This document shows, in pieces, positions 45,657 to 54,622 of a stretch of DNA of 64,000 nt. Position numbers and translations under genes: made by a program. Position 1 is the stretch's first letter; every line of letters starts with the position of its first letter. Location: assembly GCF_004125825.1 (NCBI RefSeq), contig NZ_QQWI01000010.1:72364-136363 (forward strand), in the 5' to 3' direction. The notes beneath the pieces were generated by a model that did not search any database, was not told the origin of the DNA, and saw nothing but the letters and a program-made list of their open reading frames with translations. This DNA is from Fusibacter sp. A1 (GTDB lineage Bacteria; Bacillota; Clostridia; Peptostreptococcales; Acidaminobacteraceae).

Positions 45657-46494
45657 TATAGGAATCATCACTTCTGGCATATGCGTCTATTGTGTGTTTT
45701 GGATACTACGGCCGCGCAGTGGACATAGCAAAGTCAAAAAACGGACGAAGCCGTTTAAAATTTCGAAAGACCGAGTGTCCTTGTTTGAAAGCATACTGCT
45801 CAGCATCGTTTTGGGAGTGTGCGGCTTGGCTGTCGGATGGATATTCTACAAGTCCTTTCTCATGATGGGTGTGTTTTCAGTGGTGCTCCAATTAGGCAGA
45901 AAATCCTACTATAAAAATAAGAGACTAAGAAAGAATGAGCAAAATCTAGATGAGTTTATGGAGATCAACCGCATGCTCATCGCTGAACTCTACTCTGGAA
46001 AATCTCTGGAACAAGCGTATCAGGCGATTCTAGTTAATTTGAACAAGGACTCCAACTGCCAGTATCCGCTTATGAGGAAGACGCTTACCGTCTGGTGTGA
46101 ACAGTTCGATATTGGATGGTCAGTGGAAGAAGTACTAAGGGCCTTTGCTAAGGAGAGTGGTAATCAGGTGATCGATCAGTTTGTCGTGATGATCAGTGCC
46201 ACAAAAAAACATGGTGGAAACCTGCTTGAAGTCATCGATTTGACCAACCGGGTGCTCAGGGACAAGCGGCAGATGCAGCGTGATATAGAAGTCATCATCT
46301 CTGAAAAAAGGCTCGAACAGAAGCTGCTCAGCCTGATGCCCTTCGGGATGCTTCTTTTGATGCAGCTGACAGCCTATGAATTTATCGCCCCTCTTTATGA
46401 AAGTGTATCGGGTAGGCTGATGATGACCGCCACCCTTTTGCTCTTTATCGGATGTTACATCTGGTCTGACAGAATGACGAGGATCGAAGCATGA
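45646..46494 (+). CDS. TadB-like pilus assembly membrane protein (T2SF domain)
   Basis: A 282-residue protein with membrane segments at about 4-22, 45-80 (paired), 225-243 and 255-275, and a cytoplasmic GspF-type domain between them (NLDEFMEINRMLIAELYSGKSLEQAYQ; the RDKRQMQRDIEVIISEKRLEQKLL stretch before the last pair). TadB is one half of the platform on which the ATPase acts. Overlaps the next gene by 4 nt. Confidence 0.85.
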   Translation: MLISIGIITSGICVYCVFWILRPRSGHSKVKKRTKPFKISKDRVSLFESILLSIVLGVCGLAVGWIFYKSFLMMGVFSVVLQLGRKSYYKNKRLRKNEQNLDEFMEINRMLIAELYSGKSLEQAYQAILVNLNKDSNCQYPLMRKTLTVWCEQFDIGWSVEEVLRAFAKESGNQVIDQFVVMISATKKHGGNLLEVIDLTNRVLRDKRQMQRDIEVIISEKRLEQKLLSLMPFGMLLLMQLTAYEFIAPLYESVSGRLMMTATLLLFIGCYIWSDRMTRIEA

Positions 46495-47339
46495 TCGGGG
46501 CGGTGCTTTTGCTTTTGATGGTCGCACTTGCTCTTTTCAACAAAACAAGGAGCAAGGCCGATCTTGACCGCTTTGGCAGTGAGGCGACACTAAGGGGACT
46601 GGTATGGTCGTGCTTTCATGTTGTAGACAGACTGTGTGGATACTATTCTGAATCTTCCTTTTACAGAAAAAGAATGCAGTATCTCAGATTGTGGCACAAC
46701 TCAAGCGACTTATCCGATGCCGTAGCCCTTCATCTGGCCAAGATGGTGACGCTGTCACTGCTCTGCTTCGCACTTGTGCTTGTGATGCTAGGACTTATGG
46801 GCACCGTCGATAGGCTGACCTTGGCCTATCTGATCCTATTCATTTTTGTAGCCGGTCTGGTACCCGACTTTCAGCTCAAAAAGAAGTACGAGAGACATAT
46901 CGAAATGATCCATAAGGAACTCCCTGGTTTTCTTCAACAACTTTCCCTGCTGCTCAAGGCCGGTGCGACCGTTCAAAACAGCTATGCCTACACGGCGGTA
47001 AATTGCAGTGGAAACCAGTATATGAGCAAGATGGTCAAGCTGATTGACAGGGAATGCGACAAAGGTACGGAACTGTTGTTGGCCTTTTCTGTGGTCGCGG
47101 ATGTCATACCGACAAGAACCGTCAACCGACTGGTGAGCCTGATGACTCAAGCGAGGCATACTGGCGTACATAACTTGTCGGATCAGCTACTCTTATTATC
47201 TGAGGATATCATGCGCGATAGGCAGACGCAGGTGCGTACGATTTCTGAAAAACTATCGACCAAAATGTTGATGCCGATGATGGTATCCATGATCGGCATC
47301 ATGGCACTGCTGATCTATCCAATATTTCAGCAACTATAG
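46491..47339 (+). CDS. TadC-like pilus assembly membrane protein (T2SF domain)
   Basis: A 282-residue partner of TadB. Membrane segments at about 4-18, 85-105, 112-130 and 258-278 flank a GspF-type domain (HKELPGFLQQLSLLLKAGATVQNSYAY, LVSLMTQARHTGVHNLSDQLLLLSEDI, ISEKLSTKMLMPMMVSMIGIM). Expected to form the membrane platform together with the preceding protein. Confidence 0.85.
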   Translation: MIGAVLLLLMVALALFNKTRSKADLDRFGSEATLRGLVWSCFHVVDRLCGYYSESSFYRKRMQYLRLWHNSSDLSDAVALHLAKMVTLSLLCFALVLVMLGLMGTVDRLTLAYLILFIFVAGLVPDFQLKKKYERHIEMIHKELPGFLQQLSLLLKAGATVQNSYAYTAVNCSGNQYMSKMVKLIDRECDKGTELLLAFSVVADVIPTRTVNRLVSLMTQARHTGVHNLSDQLLLLSEDIMRDRQTQVRTISEKLSTKMLMPMMVSMIGIMALLIYPIFQQL

Positions 47340-47353
47340 AAAGGTGGAAGGAC

Positions 47354-47542
47354 ATGAAACAAACATTAGGTTATATCAAGGCAAAACTGGGATGCACTAG
47401 AGGGATCGGCACGATCGAAGTGATTCTGATCATTTTCATTCTGGTCGGAGTGGTGGTGATGTTCAGGGAGAAGTTATTCGATATGGTAGATAAGTATTTG
47501 AGCCAGTTGGACCCAGACATTAAAAATGACCTCACCAAATAG
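47354..47542 (+). CDS. Flp1-like type IVb pilin
   Basis: A 62-residue pilin precursor after GAAAGGTGGAAGG. The prepilin site is RG|IGTIE: cleavage after Gly leaves Glu at position 5, the class hallmark, followed by a hydrophobic helix (VILIIFILVGVVVMF). Two further genes in this operon carry the same G|xxxxE form. The small size fits the Flp1 family found in Firmicute Tad loci. It is likely the major structural pilin. No prepilin peptidase gene is in the window. Confidence 0.85.
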   Translation: MKQTLGYIKAKLGCTRGIGTIEVILIIFILVGVVVMFREKLFDMVDKYLSQLDPDIKNDLTK

Positions 47543-48164
47543 GTCAAGAAACAAAGGAACACACACGATTGAAGCGGCGATTCTGATGCCCATACTGATG
47601 ATCGTCCTAGTCGTGATCGTTGACCATGCAATCTATCTGAATAACAGACTGAATGTGTTAAGCAGCATGCAGCTTGTTCACCAGTCGGTGGCAAGACATG
47701 TGAACGAGTCGTCGCTGAGCTGGCTCGTAAACCCCGACAGTGATCTGACGGGGGGCAATATCCCTGTCGACGCGCGGTATGAGCGGTCGATTGGGGATAG
47801 ATTCATGTTTACCTTAAAAGAAGAGGATTTAACCGACAGGATCCAAATGGAACTGGATAAGCTTGTGGGTGATTCTGTGGCTGTGATCACGGTCGATGAG
47901 CTATCAATCAGGCAAATGGTCTTCGATAGGCATATTTCGGTTTGTTATGTCATAAGAATCAACAGTCCGTTTTCAGAGGTGGCTGTGAATTTTGGACGGC
48001 GCGATAAGTTAAGCCTCATGGTCGAAATCGAACCTGAAAATGTGCTTGAAAAAATGCAGACCATCGATACCGTACTGACGGCGCTTGAAAACACACAGAA
48101 CTGGAAGTCGCTGATCTATACGATGCAGCAGACGCTTATAAAATGTCTTAAGGTCTTTAGGTGA
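47526..48164 (+). CDS. TadE-like pseudopilin
   Basis: A 212-residue protein overlapping the pilin gene by 17 nt. Prepilin site KG|THTIE with Glu at +5, followed by AAILMPILMIVLVVIVDHAI as membrane helix. The rest (about 40-212) is an external domain with DELSIRQMVFDRHISVCYVIRI. TadE proteins are minor pilins of the Tad system. No obvious ribosome binding site, so translation is probably coupled to the pilin gene. Confidence 0.82.
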   Translation: MTSPNRSRNKGTHTIEAAILMPILMIVLVVIVDHAIYLNNRLNVLSSMQLVHQSVARHVNESSLSWLVNPDSDLTGGNIPVDARYERSIGDRFMFTLKEEDLTDRIQMELDKLVGDSVAVITVDELSIRQMVFDRHISVCYVIRINSPFSEVAVNFGRRDKLSLMVEIEPENVLEKMQTIDTVLTALENTQNWKSLIYTMQQTLIKCLKVFR

Positions 48165-48168
48165 GATT

Positions 48169-50418
48169 ATGAAAAAACATGCTGGAAGCTTCACTCCCGC
48201 CGTTGCATGGATGATGGTGCTGGTTCTGTTTGTGAACGCTGTCCTATGGGATTACTCAAGGATCAAAATGGGTCATGTCGTCGCAAGTCAAATCTCTTCG
48301 AATGCAGTCGAAGCAGCACTTTTTGATTATCAGAGTGAAATTGCCAAATCCTTTGACCTATTGTGCGTCACGGATAGCACTCAGATAAAAGCCGCAGTAG
48401 AAGAAGTGTTGAGCGAAGGGATCAATCAAGGGTACAACGAGCTTTATTCTTTGCGGGTGGAGTCAGTGGATGTCTCCTTTCTGGGTGAGACATACGCAGA
48501 CCCCCAGGCGATAAAATATGCGATTTTAAAAAGGCATAGCGAGCGGTTCATGTTGGGTAAGTTGACGCAGTGGTTGGAAAAACTCGAATTCTTCAAGAGT
48601 CTTGGCATTGTGACATCCATGCTTGAGGAGCTTGGAAAGGTCTTTGACAAAGTCACGTCTCTTCAAGACGCGTTTGATCTTTTGGGGCCTCATTACGAAC
48701 GTGTAAGCAAGTGGCTGAACCAAATGGATGATATGAACGTGCTTGACCTTGTGAATCGCTATCATGACTTGAACAGCGAGGCGTCTGATCTGAAAAGGGA
48801 GCTTGGCAGATTATCTGAATCCATCAAAGAAGCGACCGATGAGTCTGAGCTAAGCCGGCTGAGAAAAGAAAGAGCGTCCATAAAGGATGCGCTTGATGAA
48901 GTGAAGACCGACATTCAAACGATCAGAGAACGGATTCAGGACTTCAGAGACGGCGTAGAAGGAATCGATGCACTCATCGAGTCTGCAAGAACCTTCACGG
49001 AGGAGCTGCAGCAGACACTCGACCTTTTGGCGGTCGTCGGTGTCAAAATAGAAGACAACCGCGAACGCTATAAATCGATGAATTATGTAGCAAAGGTATG
49101 TGACGCCGTGGCAAAAACGCTTTCGAAAATTACCCAAAGTGTGACTAAGGCGAACTCTGCAGCTGCAAAAGTGCTGACTGGGTATGACACCGGTAGGGAT
49201 AGGGTAATGGAGATGATTCGAATTATCGATGATTCGCTTGCTAGGGGAGAAAAAATCGCCAAGGAGATTTGCGAAGCGGATAGTCTTGGCGGTTATTTCA
49301 AACGCCTTGCTGTCACCACTTTTGTTCCGGAGGGGGCAATCGATCAGGATGGAAACTTTGATGGAAAGGCTCTGATAAGAGCGCTTCGCGATGTGGTGCT
49401 CGGCGATGTTTTTAAACTGGATGAGGCGTATCTGGGTCAGTTGCCAGAGGATGTGTACAAGTCGCTTCCTAGCCAGCGTGCGGGTATCGAGCAGGAAGGT
49501 GTCGACAAAAGTCGGTCGAGTGGCTCGACCAGGAACCAGGCCGATGAAATCAACAAGTCATTCAACCGAAGCAGCAATCAGTGGTCAGCCCTGCTGGACG
49601 CTCAAATGTTAGGTGCGAAATCGTTAATCGATAAGCTGATCATTGCTGATTACCTAGTGAATCACTTTACCTATAACGTACCAAGTAGGTTTACCGTAGA
49701 AGAGCAGACCAATCCATTCATGCCTCAATCGGAAATCGAATACGTGCTGCACGGCAATCGATCGAATGCGTCAAACGCCATATTGACGGATACGGAAATA
49801 TTCGGCGTACGTTTGTTGATGAACGCTTCGAGCCTTCTTATCACGAAGCAGACGACGGTGCAGAGCCTTTCTGCCCAGTTGGCTGCTGCAACGGGCGGCA
49901 TCAGCTATCCGATCATGTATGCGGTGGTGGTTGCAGGGTGGTCTGGAACCGAGACGGTGGTGGATGTGAAGAAACTTCATTTGGGCGAATCGATCCCCTT
50001 GTTCAAAAAGGGCGGGGAATGGATGGTCGACCTATCACCGGGCAATCTTGCAAAGTTGACGGATTTTATAAGGCTACTGGGTAAGAGCGATACGTTTGAG
50101 TTTTCGAGTGACCTAAAAGAAGGGGCGGATACAAAGCTTGACTGGCCGTCCATCGAACTGAGCTACGAGGATTACCTGGTGTTGCTGCTTATGTTTCAGA
50201 ATGAAACGGAACAGCTATACAGAGTGGCGGATTTGCTGCAGCTCTCTACGGTCTTAAGCGATGAGGGGTTGACAGCTGGGGATCTCGAGACAGCGGTAGC
50301 TGTGACAGTGACAGTCAGTGTGGACTTGTGGTTCTCAAGCGCTTTAGGCCAGTATGTGAACGATGATATCCATGATGGAAGGTACTATTATACCTTTTAT
50401 ATGGAACGGGGTTACTAA
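48169..50418 (+). CDS. DUF5702-like large Tad-associated protein (TadG-like)
   Basis: A 749-residue protein, GAGATT before the start. The N-terminus (KKHAGSFTPAVAWMMVLVLFVNAVLWDYSR) is a single membrane helix after a short leader, with the pilin-like Gly but no Glu at +5. Residues about 190-300 form a long coiled coil (DLKRELGRLSESIKEA, RLRKERASIKDALDEV, VKTDIQTIRERIQDF). The large extracellular part follows, ending in IHDGRYYYTFYMERGY. DUF5702 proteins occur only in Firmicute Tad loci and take the TadG place. The stop overlaps the next start (TAATG). Confidence 0.78.
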   Translation: MKKHAGSFTPAVAWMMVLVLFVNAVLWDYSRIKMGHVVASQISSNAVEAALFDYQSEIAKSFDLLCVTDSTQIKAAVEEVLSEGINQGYNELYSLRVESVDVSFLGETYADPQAIKYAILKRHSERFMLGKLTQWLEKLEFFKSLGIVTSMLEELGKVFDKVTSLQDAFDLLGPHYERVSKWLNQMDDMNVLDLVNRYHDLNSEASDLKRELGRLSESIKEATDESELSRLRKERASIKDALDEVKTDIQTIRERIQDFRDGVEGIDALIESARTFTEELQQTLDLLAVVGVKIEDNRERYKSMNYVAKVCDAVAKTLSKITQSVTKANSAAAKVLTGYDTGRDRVMEMIRIIDDSLARGEKIAKEICEADSLGGYFKRLAVTTFVPEGAIDQDGNFDGKALIRALRDVVLGDVFKLDEAYLGQLPEDVYKSLPSQRAGIEQEGVDKSRSSGSTRNQADEINKSFNRSSNQWSALLDAQMLGAKSLIDKLIIADYLVNHFTYNVPSRFTVEEQTNPFMPQSEIEYVLHGNRSNASNAILTDTEIFGVRLLMNASSLLITKQTTVQSLSAQLAAATGGISYPIMYAVVVAGWSGTETVVDVKKLHLGESIPLFKKGGEWMVDLSPGNLAKLTDFIRLLGKSDTFEFSSDLKEGADTKLDWPSIELSYEDYLVLLLMFQNETEQLYRVADLLQLSTVLSDEGLTAGDLETAVAVTVTVSVDLWFSSALGQYVNDDIHDGRYYYTFYMERGY

Positions 50419-51191
50419 TGACCGCAAAAAAAAGAAAAGGTGCGCTGACAATCGAATTCGCCTGTCTGATGATCATCATCCTAGCGGTGTTCGCGATATT
50501 CTCGTCAATACAGCTGACGATTGAAAACCATGGATTGGTCTACAGCGCTGTAGATCGGGCTGCATATTCGCTGTCTGACGATATCTATCTGTTGACTAAG
50601 ATGAAGGAGCAGCTCATCAGCGCGCCGGTCAATCTGGGTGATACAGAAAAAAGCGGATTGCAGGAACTGATCGGAGCTAAGCTCATCGGCGGTTCTGAAG
50701 ATTTGATCGGGCAGTTGATTGTAAGTTCGATTGAACAGGACATGAATCGTCAATTTGGTGTTTCGAAAGCATCGGAACTTGCTGAAAAATTCAACATGAG
50801 CCATCAGATCACCTATGAAATCGACTGGGGACATCAGGTGCTTATCGTTGAAACTATGACTTCCTACAGGATGCTGGACATGTTTGGAATCCTTCCGGCG
50901 CTGACTTTGCATGACCGGCATATCATTCCAGTGAAAAACGGACACGAGCAACTGCTTTTAGAGGATGATTCACGTAGCCTTACTACGGTTTATCTGACAT
51001 CCAACGGCAGACTCAAGAGTAAAAAGTACCACAATAAGATGTGCTGGGCGCTTCAACGGGCAAAAACGGTCGAATCTTTTCAGGTGAAAAGCGATCTGGT
51101 GGATGTCCATGCTCCGATAGAAATCTCGGGAGTGAAATACACCCTCTGCGGCTTCTGTAAAAAAGAACCGCAAAGTAAAGAAGAGAACTAG
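50418..51191 (+). CDS. TadE-like pseudopilin with C-terminal Cys metal-binding motif
   Basis: A 257-residue protein. Prepilin site RKG|ALTIE with Glu at +5, membrane helix FACLMIIILAVFAIFSS. Near the C-terminus are VYLTSNG, His205 and Cys209 (YHNKMC) and Cys244-x-x-Cys247 (LCGFC). The spacing and the Y(H)xxxC ... CxxC arrangement resemble the Ada-type zinc-binding module found at the ends of several secreted Firmicute proteins. This is unusual for a TadE-like protein. Confidence 0.78.
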   Translation: MTAKKRKGALTIEFACLMIIILAVFAIFSSIQLTIENHGLVYSAVDRAAYSLSDDIYLLTKMKEQLISAPVNLGDTEKSGLQELIGAKLIGGSEDLIGQLIVSSIEQDMNRQFGVSKASELAEKFNMSHQITYEIDWGHQVLIVETMTSYRMLDMFGILPALTLHDRHIIPVKNGHEQLLLEDDSRSLTTVYLTSNGRLKSKKYHNKMCWALQRAKTVESFQVKSDLVDVHAPIEISGVKYTLCGFCKKEPQSKEEN

Positions 51192-51209
51192 GTGAACTGG
51201 AGGTAAAAC

Positions 51210-52493
51210 GTGTTCGATTGGACTTATAGCAATGACGAATTCTCTCATTACATCCGTGTCCTTCCACCGGAGAACAACCGAATAGACGGATTTAAGATGA
51301 ATATGCTCAACCAGATCCCATCGGGACTAATCGCCTGCCATTCTGCATGCGAGAACGGGGTCGAGCACCTAGAGTACTCGATCGGTTCCCTGATGCCGCT
51401 TTACGATTACCTGAACCATAAAAAACTTGACGATCAAGCCTTAAGAAAAGTGCTTCTGTCGATGATAGCGACCCAAGAGCAACTAAGGACCTATCTGCTC
51501 TACACCTCAGACCTTTGGCTTGATACCAGGCAAATGTATATTGAAGTGCAGAGTATGAAATTATATCTGATCTACCTTCCTTTTCAGTTGGAGTGGAATG
51601 AAGTGAACTTCCGCGACTGGCTACTTGAGTTTCTTATGCGGTTGCCACCTTCGGTAGGTACCGCCCAGCTCATATCGACCCTGTTCGGTTATACGAAACA
51701 GGACGTGTTCACGCTAGTGGGACTTAAGCAGTTGTTACTTGTCGACCACATCGATGAAAGGAATGTTCAGATTCCTAATATGGTTAGATCCAAATCCTCG
51801 GTTAAAAATAAGGAAAATAAAGCGCCTGCTTTGGAGTCTGTCGCGAATAGAAAAGAAGTCGTAGACTACCGGTATATGCTGGCGTTTGGAATCATGCAGC
51901 TTGGGTATCTCACACTGCTTGCAACCAGCCTGATCGCCGTAAAAAAAATGACTGCAGACGTTACAGAAGCAAGGCTTGGAGCGACATTGATTCTTACGAG
52001 CACGAATGCCTTGTTGTATATGAAGCTGTTCAAAGACAAGCTGGACTTTAAAGTGTTGAAGGTCCTCTTTGTACAAAATAAGAAAGTACATCGAATGATC
52101 AATGAGGAAGCGGATTCTATCGGTGTCTCCTCAGAGCCCCTAGTTGACAGTCCCAAGTTCTTGCAGGAAGATACCACGGTTCTGGTGTGCGCTGATAGCA
52201 CGGTGCCATATCTGCTAAGACTCTCCACAGGAGAGAAGCACTTTATCAGCAAGCCTTGCCTGCTGATCGGACGGCAAAAGGACGTGGTCGACATTCATCT
52301 GTCGGACAGCGCTATCGGCAGAACGCACGCAGAAATCAATTTCACAGGCGGCGCCTGTGTGATCAGGGATCTGTTCAGTAAGAACGGTACCTTCATCAAT
52401 GAGGAGCGGGTAGAGGTCAATAAACCGGTCGCACTTGCTGTGGGTGATCAGCTTAAGCTTGCAGATGTGGAGTTGGTCTATCATGAAGGCTAA
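51210..52493 (+). CDS. DUF6382-like protein with C-terminal FHA domain
   Basis: A 427-residue protein starting with GTG after ACTGGAGGTAAAAC. The N-terminal half (1-190) matches my memory of the DUF6382 family found with Tad genes; two membrane helices lie at about 217-232 and 248-268. The FHA domain is at about 340-425: LIGRQ, SDSAIGRTHAEI and DLFSKNGTFINEERV give the phosphothreonine-binding Arg, Ser-x-x-His and Asn residues. It should read the phosphorylation state set by the kinase and phosphatase encoded next. Confidence 0.82.
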   Translation: MFDWTYSNDEFSHYIRVLPPENNRIDGFKMNMLNQIPSGLIACHSACENGVEHLEYSIGSLMPLYDYLNHKKLDDQALRKVLLSMIATQEQLRTYLLYTSDLWLDTRQMYIEVQSMKLYLIYLPFQLEWNEVNFRDWLLEFLMRLPPSVGTAQLISTLFGYTKQDVFTLVGLKQLLLVDHIDERNVQIPNMVRSKSSVKNKENKAPALESVANRKEVVDYRYMLAFGIMQLGYLTLLATSLIAVKKMTADVTEARLGATLILTSTNALLYMKLFKDKLDFKVLKVLFVQNKKVHRMINEEADSIGVSSEPLVDSPKFLQEDTTVLVCADSTVPYLLRLSTGEKHFISKPCLLIGRQKDVVDIHLSDSAIGRTHAEINFTGGACVIRDLFSKNGTFINEERVEVNKPVALAVGDQLKLADVELVYHEG

Positions 52494-53178
52494 GAGGACG
52501 TGGGCTGCCTATACGCACCGCGGATCGTGCAAGCCTGTCAATCAAGACGCTTTCATCATTAGAAAACTTTCAAACGGGTCGGATAGGGTCCTATTCTGTG
52601 CGGTAGCTGACGGAGTCGGTGGGCACGGCGAGGGACGGATGGCTTCACAGCTTGTTGTAAAGGAACTTTCTAAAGCTTGGGCTCATCTTGTCAAGACGAC
52701 GGAAGTAAGAAGCATAGATATCGGCGTATGGTATGAGCGGTTGTTCGGGGCCTTGACTGCTGTGAATGGAATCCTGCATGAGGAATATGCAAGCAGCGGA
52801 GTCCTAAGCGCTACGACCTGTTCGTTCTGCTTGATGGATGAGCGTAATATGCATATCGCCCATATCGGCGATTCTAGAATATTCAGCGTAAAAAAAACAG
52901 TCGTCTGTCTGACCGAGGACCATGTGGTAAAAGGAAAGGGAGTACTAACAAAGTGTTTGGGTGCTAGACCTTTACTTGAAGCGGATAAGGTGGTTAGGCT
53001 GACGGATCCTGCTGAAAAGATCATCCTTGCGACAGATGGATTCTACAAGCTGGTGGACAAGGACATGATGAAAATCACACAAAGTAAATCAGCGCAAAAA
53101 TCGCTTGATCATCTGATAGAGGAAGTCACCAAGAAGTATCGAAGAGACAATCTGACACTCATTATCTGCCACATCTAA
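52483..53178 (+). CDS. PP2C family protein phosphatase
   Basis: A 231-residue Mg/Mn-dependent Ser/Thr phosphatase. The start at 52483 gives MKAKRTWAAYTHRGSCKPVNQDAF and overlaps the FHA gene by 11 nt. Metal-site motifs are CKPVNQDAF, VADGVGGHGEG, HIGDSRIF, LATDGFYKL and RRDNLTLI. It probably reverses the action of the kinase encoded 9 nt downstream. Confidence 0.92.
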   Translation: MKAKRTWAAYTHRGSCKPVNQDAFIIRKLSNGSDRVLFCAVADGVGGHGEGRMASQLVVKELSKAWAHLVKTTEVRSIDIGVWYERLFGALTAVNGILHEEYASSGVLSATTCSFCLMDERNMHIAHIGDSRIFSVKKTVVCLTEDHVVKGKGVLTKCLGARPLLEADKVVRLTDPAEKIILATDGFYKLVDKDMMKITQSKSAQKSLDHLIEEVTKKYRRDNLTLIICHI

Positions 53179-53187
53179 GGAGAAACC

Positions 53188-54618
53188 ATGCTAAAAAACG
53201 GACAAGTACTATTTGAGCGTTATCTAGTGATCGACCTGCTAGGAAAAGGTGGAACAAGCTGCGTCTACCTGGTCAAACATCTGGCACTGGACTCGCTGAT
53301 GGCCATGAAGGTGATCGACAAGAGCAAGTTTCCTCAAATGGATGCCCATAATGAAGGGCAGATTCTCAAAAACCTGAGGCATCCAAATCTTCCAAGGGTA
53401 ATCGATATTTTAGAGGAAGAAGCTTACGTGTTTGTCGTAAGAGACTACATCGATGGAGACACGTTAGAGAGTCTTGTCGATTTTAGAGGTCCGCTCCCCC
53501 TACAGCAAGTCATCGATTATACACTAAACTTGAGCACCATTCTTAATTACCTTCACAGCTATACTCCGCCTCTGATCTATAGGGATCTGAAACCCTCGAA
53601 TATTCTTGTCGCAAACGACGGGCAGATTCATCTGATTGATTTTGGCACCACGAGGCAGTATAAAACGGAATGTGAGAAGGATACGGTCTATCTCGGAACC
53701 AAAGGTTACGCCGCCCCGGAGCAGTACGGTCAGTCGCAGTCCGATCAAAGGTCGGATGTTTATGCGATAGGAGCGACCATCTATTTCATGTATGTCGGCG
53801 AACATTGGCATCTGGTCGACGAGGCTGAAAAGTGGTCTAAGTTTGTTCATGAGAAAGCGCTTCATCTAAAAGGCATTATCAGGGCCTGCATGGAACTGGA
53901 ACCCGACAGGCGCATACAGTCGGTAACGGAAGTGGCTGAAAGATTCATCGCCTTTGAAGAGACTCAAGCGCTTGAAGCGACTCAAGGGAGAAGCGAAACC
54001 TACACATCGAAAGCAAAAGTCGTCGTAGGGGTTATCGGAATGACAAGCGGTTGTGGTACGACCCATATGGCACTCGCAGCCGCCCATGTGCTAAGAAATG
54101 ATAAGAGAAAGGTTTCAATCTTAGAAAGGCACGACACAGGAAGTCTGCGAATGCTCGAAAAGTACCTTGAAGGGGCTCGATACGAGGAACTTGAAGGAAG
54201 CAGCAGCTTTAAGGTAGGTGGCGTCACCTGCTATAAGACCTATTCAGAGACCGACCTCTTACAGCTTGTCAGCAGCAAAAAAGAGAACCTTGTCATCGAC
54301 TACGGGTCCGATTCTTACATGCTTAATGAGTTTCTGCATGCGCATATAAAGATTTGCGTGCTGCCCTGCGGACCTTGGACCTATGATGCCAAGTCTTTCA
54401 TTGAAGAGATCAAGCAATACGACGACATTCAGTTTCTGTTTAACCTTTCAGGAAAATCTGAAGCGAAAAAGTTAGCCAAATGGTTAGGTATAAATAGTCA
54501 TACGGTTCATCAGATAGGTTTCGTACCCTGTCCCCTTGAATATGGTGCTGAACACGATGTGCTGAGACGCATGATGAAACTTGAGAATAAATCGATGTTT
54601 AAACGATGGAGGAGGTGA
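53188..54618 (+). CDS. Ser/Thr protein kinase fused to a MinD/CpaE-like domain
   Basis: A 476-residue fusion, SD AAGGAGAAA. Residues 8-260 are a Hanks-type kinase with the Gly loop GKGGTSCVY (19-27), Lys41, YRDLKPSN (131-138), DFG (151-153) and APE (176-178). Residues 275-476 have the strand-loop-helix start of a MinD/ParA domain, VVGVIGMTSGCGTTH; the loop at 284-293 lacks the Walker A Lys (GxGTTH, not GKT). A VIDYGSDSYM strand could be the Walker B region. No transmembrane segment or PASTA repeats. The fusion suggests that phosphorylation is tied to the pilus positioning machinery. Confidence 0.85.
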   Translation: MLKNGQVLFERYLVIDLLGKGGTSCVYLVKHLALDSLMAMKVIDKSKFPQMDAHNEGQILKNLRHPNLPRVIDILEEEAYVFVVRDYIDGDTLESLVDFRGPLPLQQVIDYTLNLSTILNYLHSYTPPLIYRDLKPSNILVANDGQIHLIDFGTTRQYKTECEKDTVYLGTKGYAAPEQYGQSQSDQRSDVYAIGATIYFMYVGEHWHLVDEAEKWSKFVHEKALHLKGIIRACMELEPDRRIQSVTEVAERFIAFEETQALEATQGRSETYTSKAKVVVGVIGMTSGCGTTHMALAAAHVLRNDKRKVSILERHDTGSLRMLEKYLEGARYEELEGSSSFKVGGVTCYKTYSETDLLQLVSSKKENLVIDYGSDSYMLNEFLHAHIKICVLPCGPWTYDAKSFIEEIKQYDDIQFLFNLSGKSEAKKLAKWLGINSHTVHQIGFVPCPLEYGAEHDVLRRMMKLENKSMFKRWRR

Positions 54619-54622
54619 ACCA

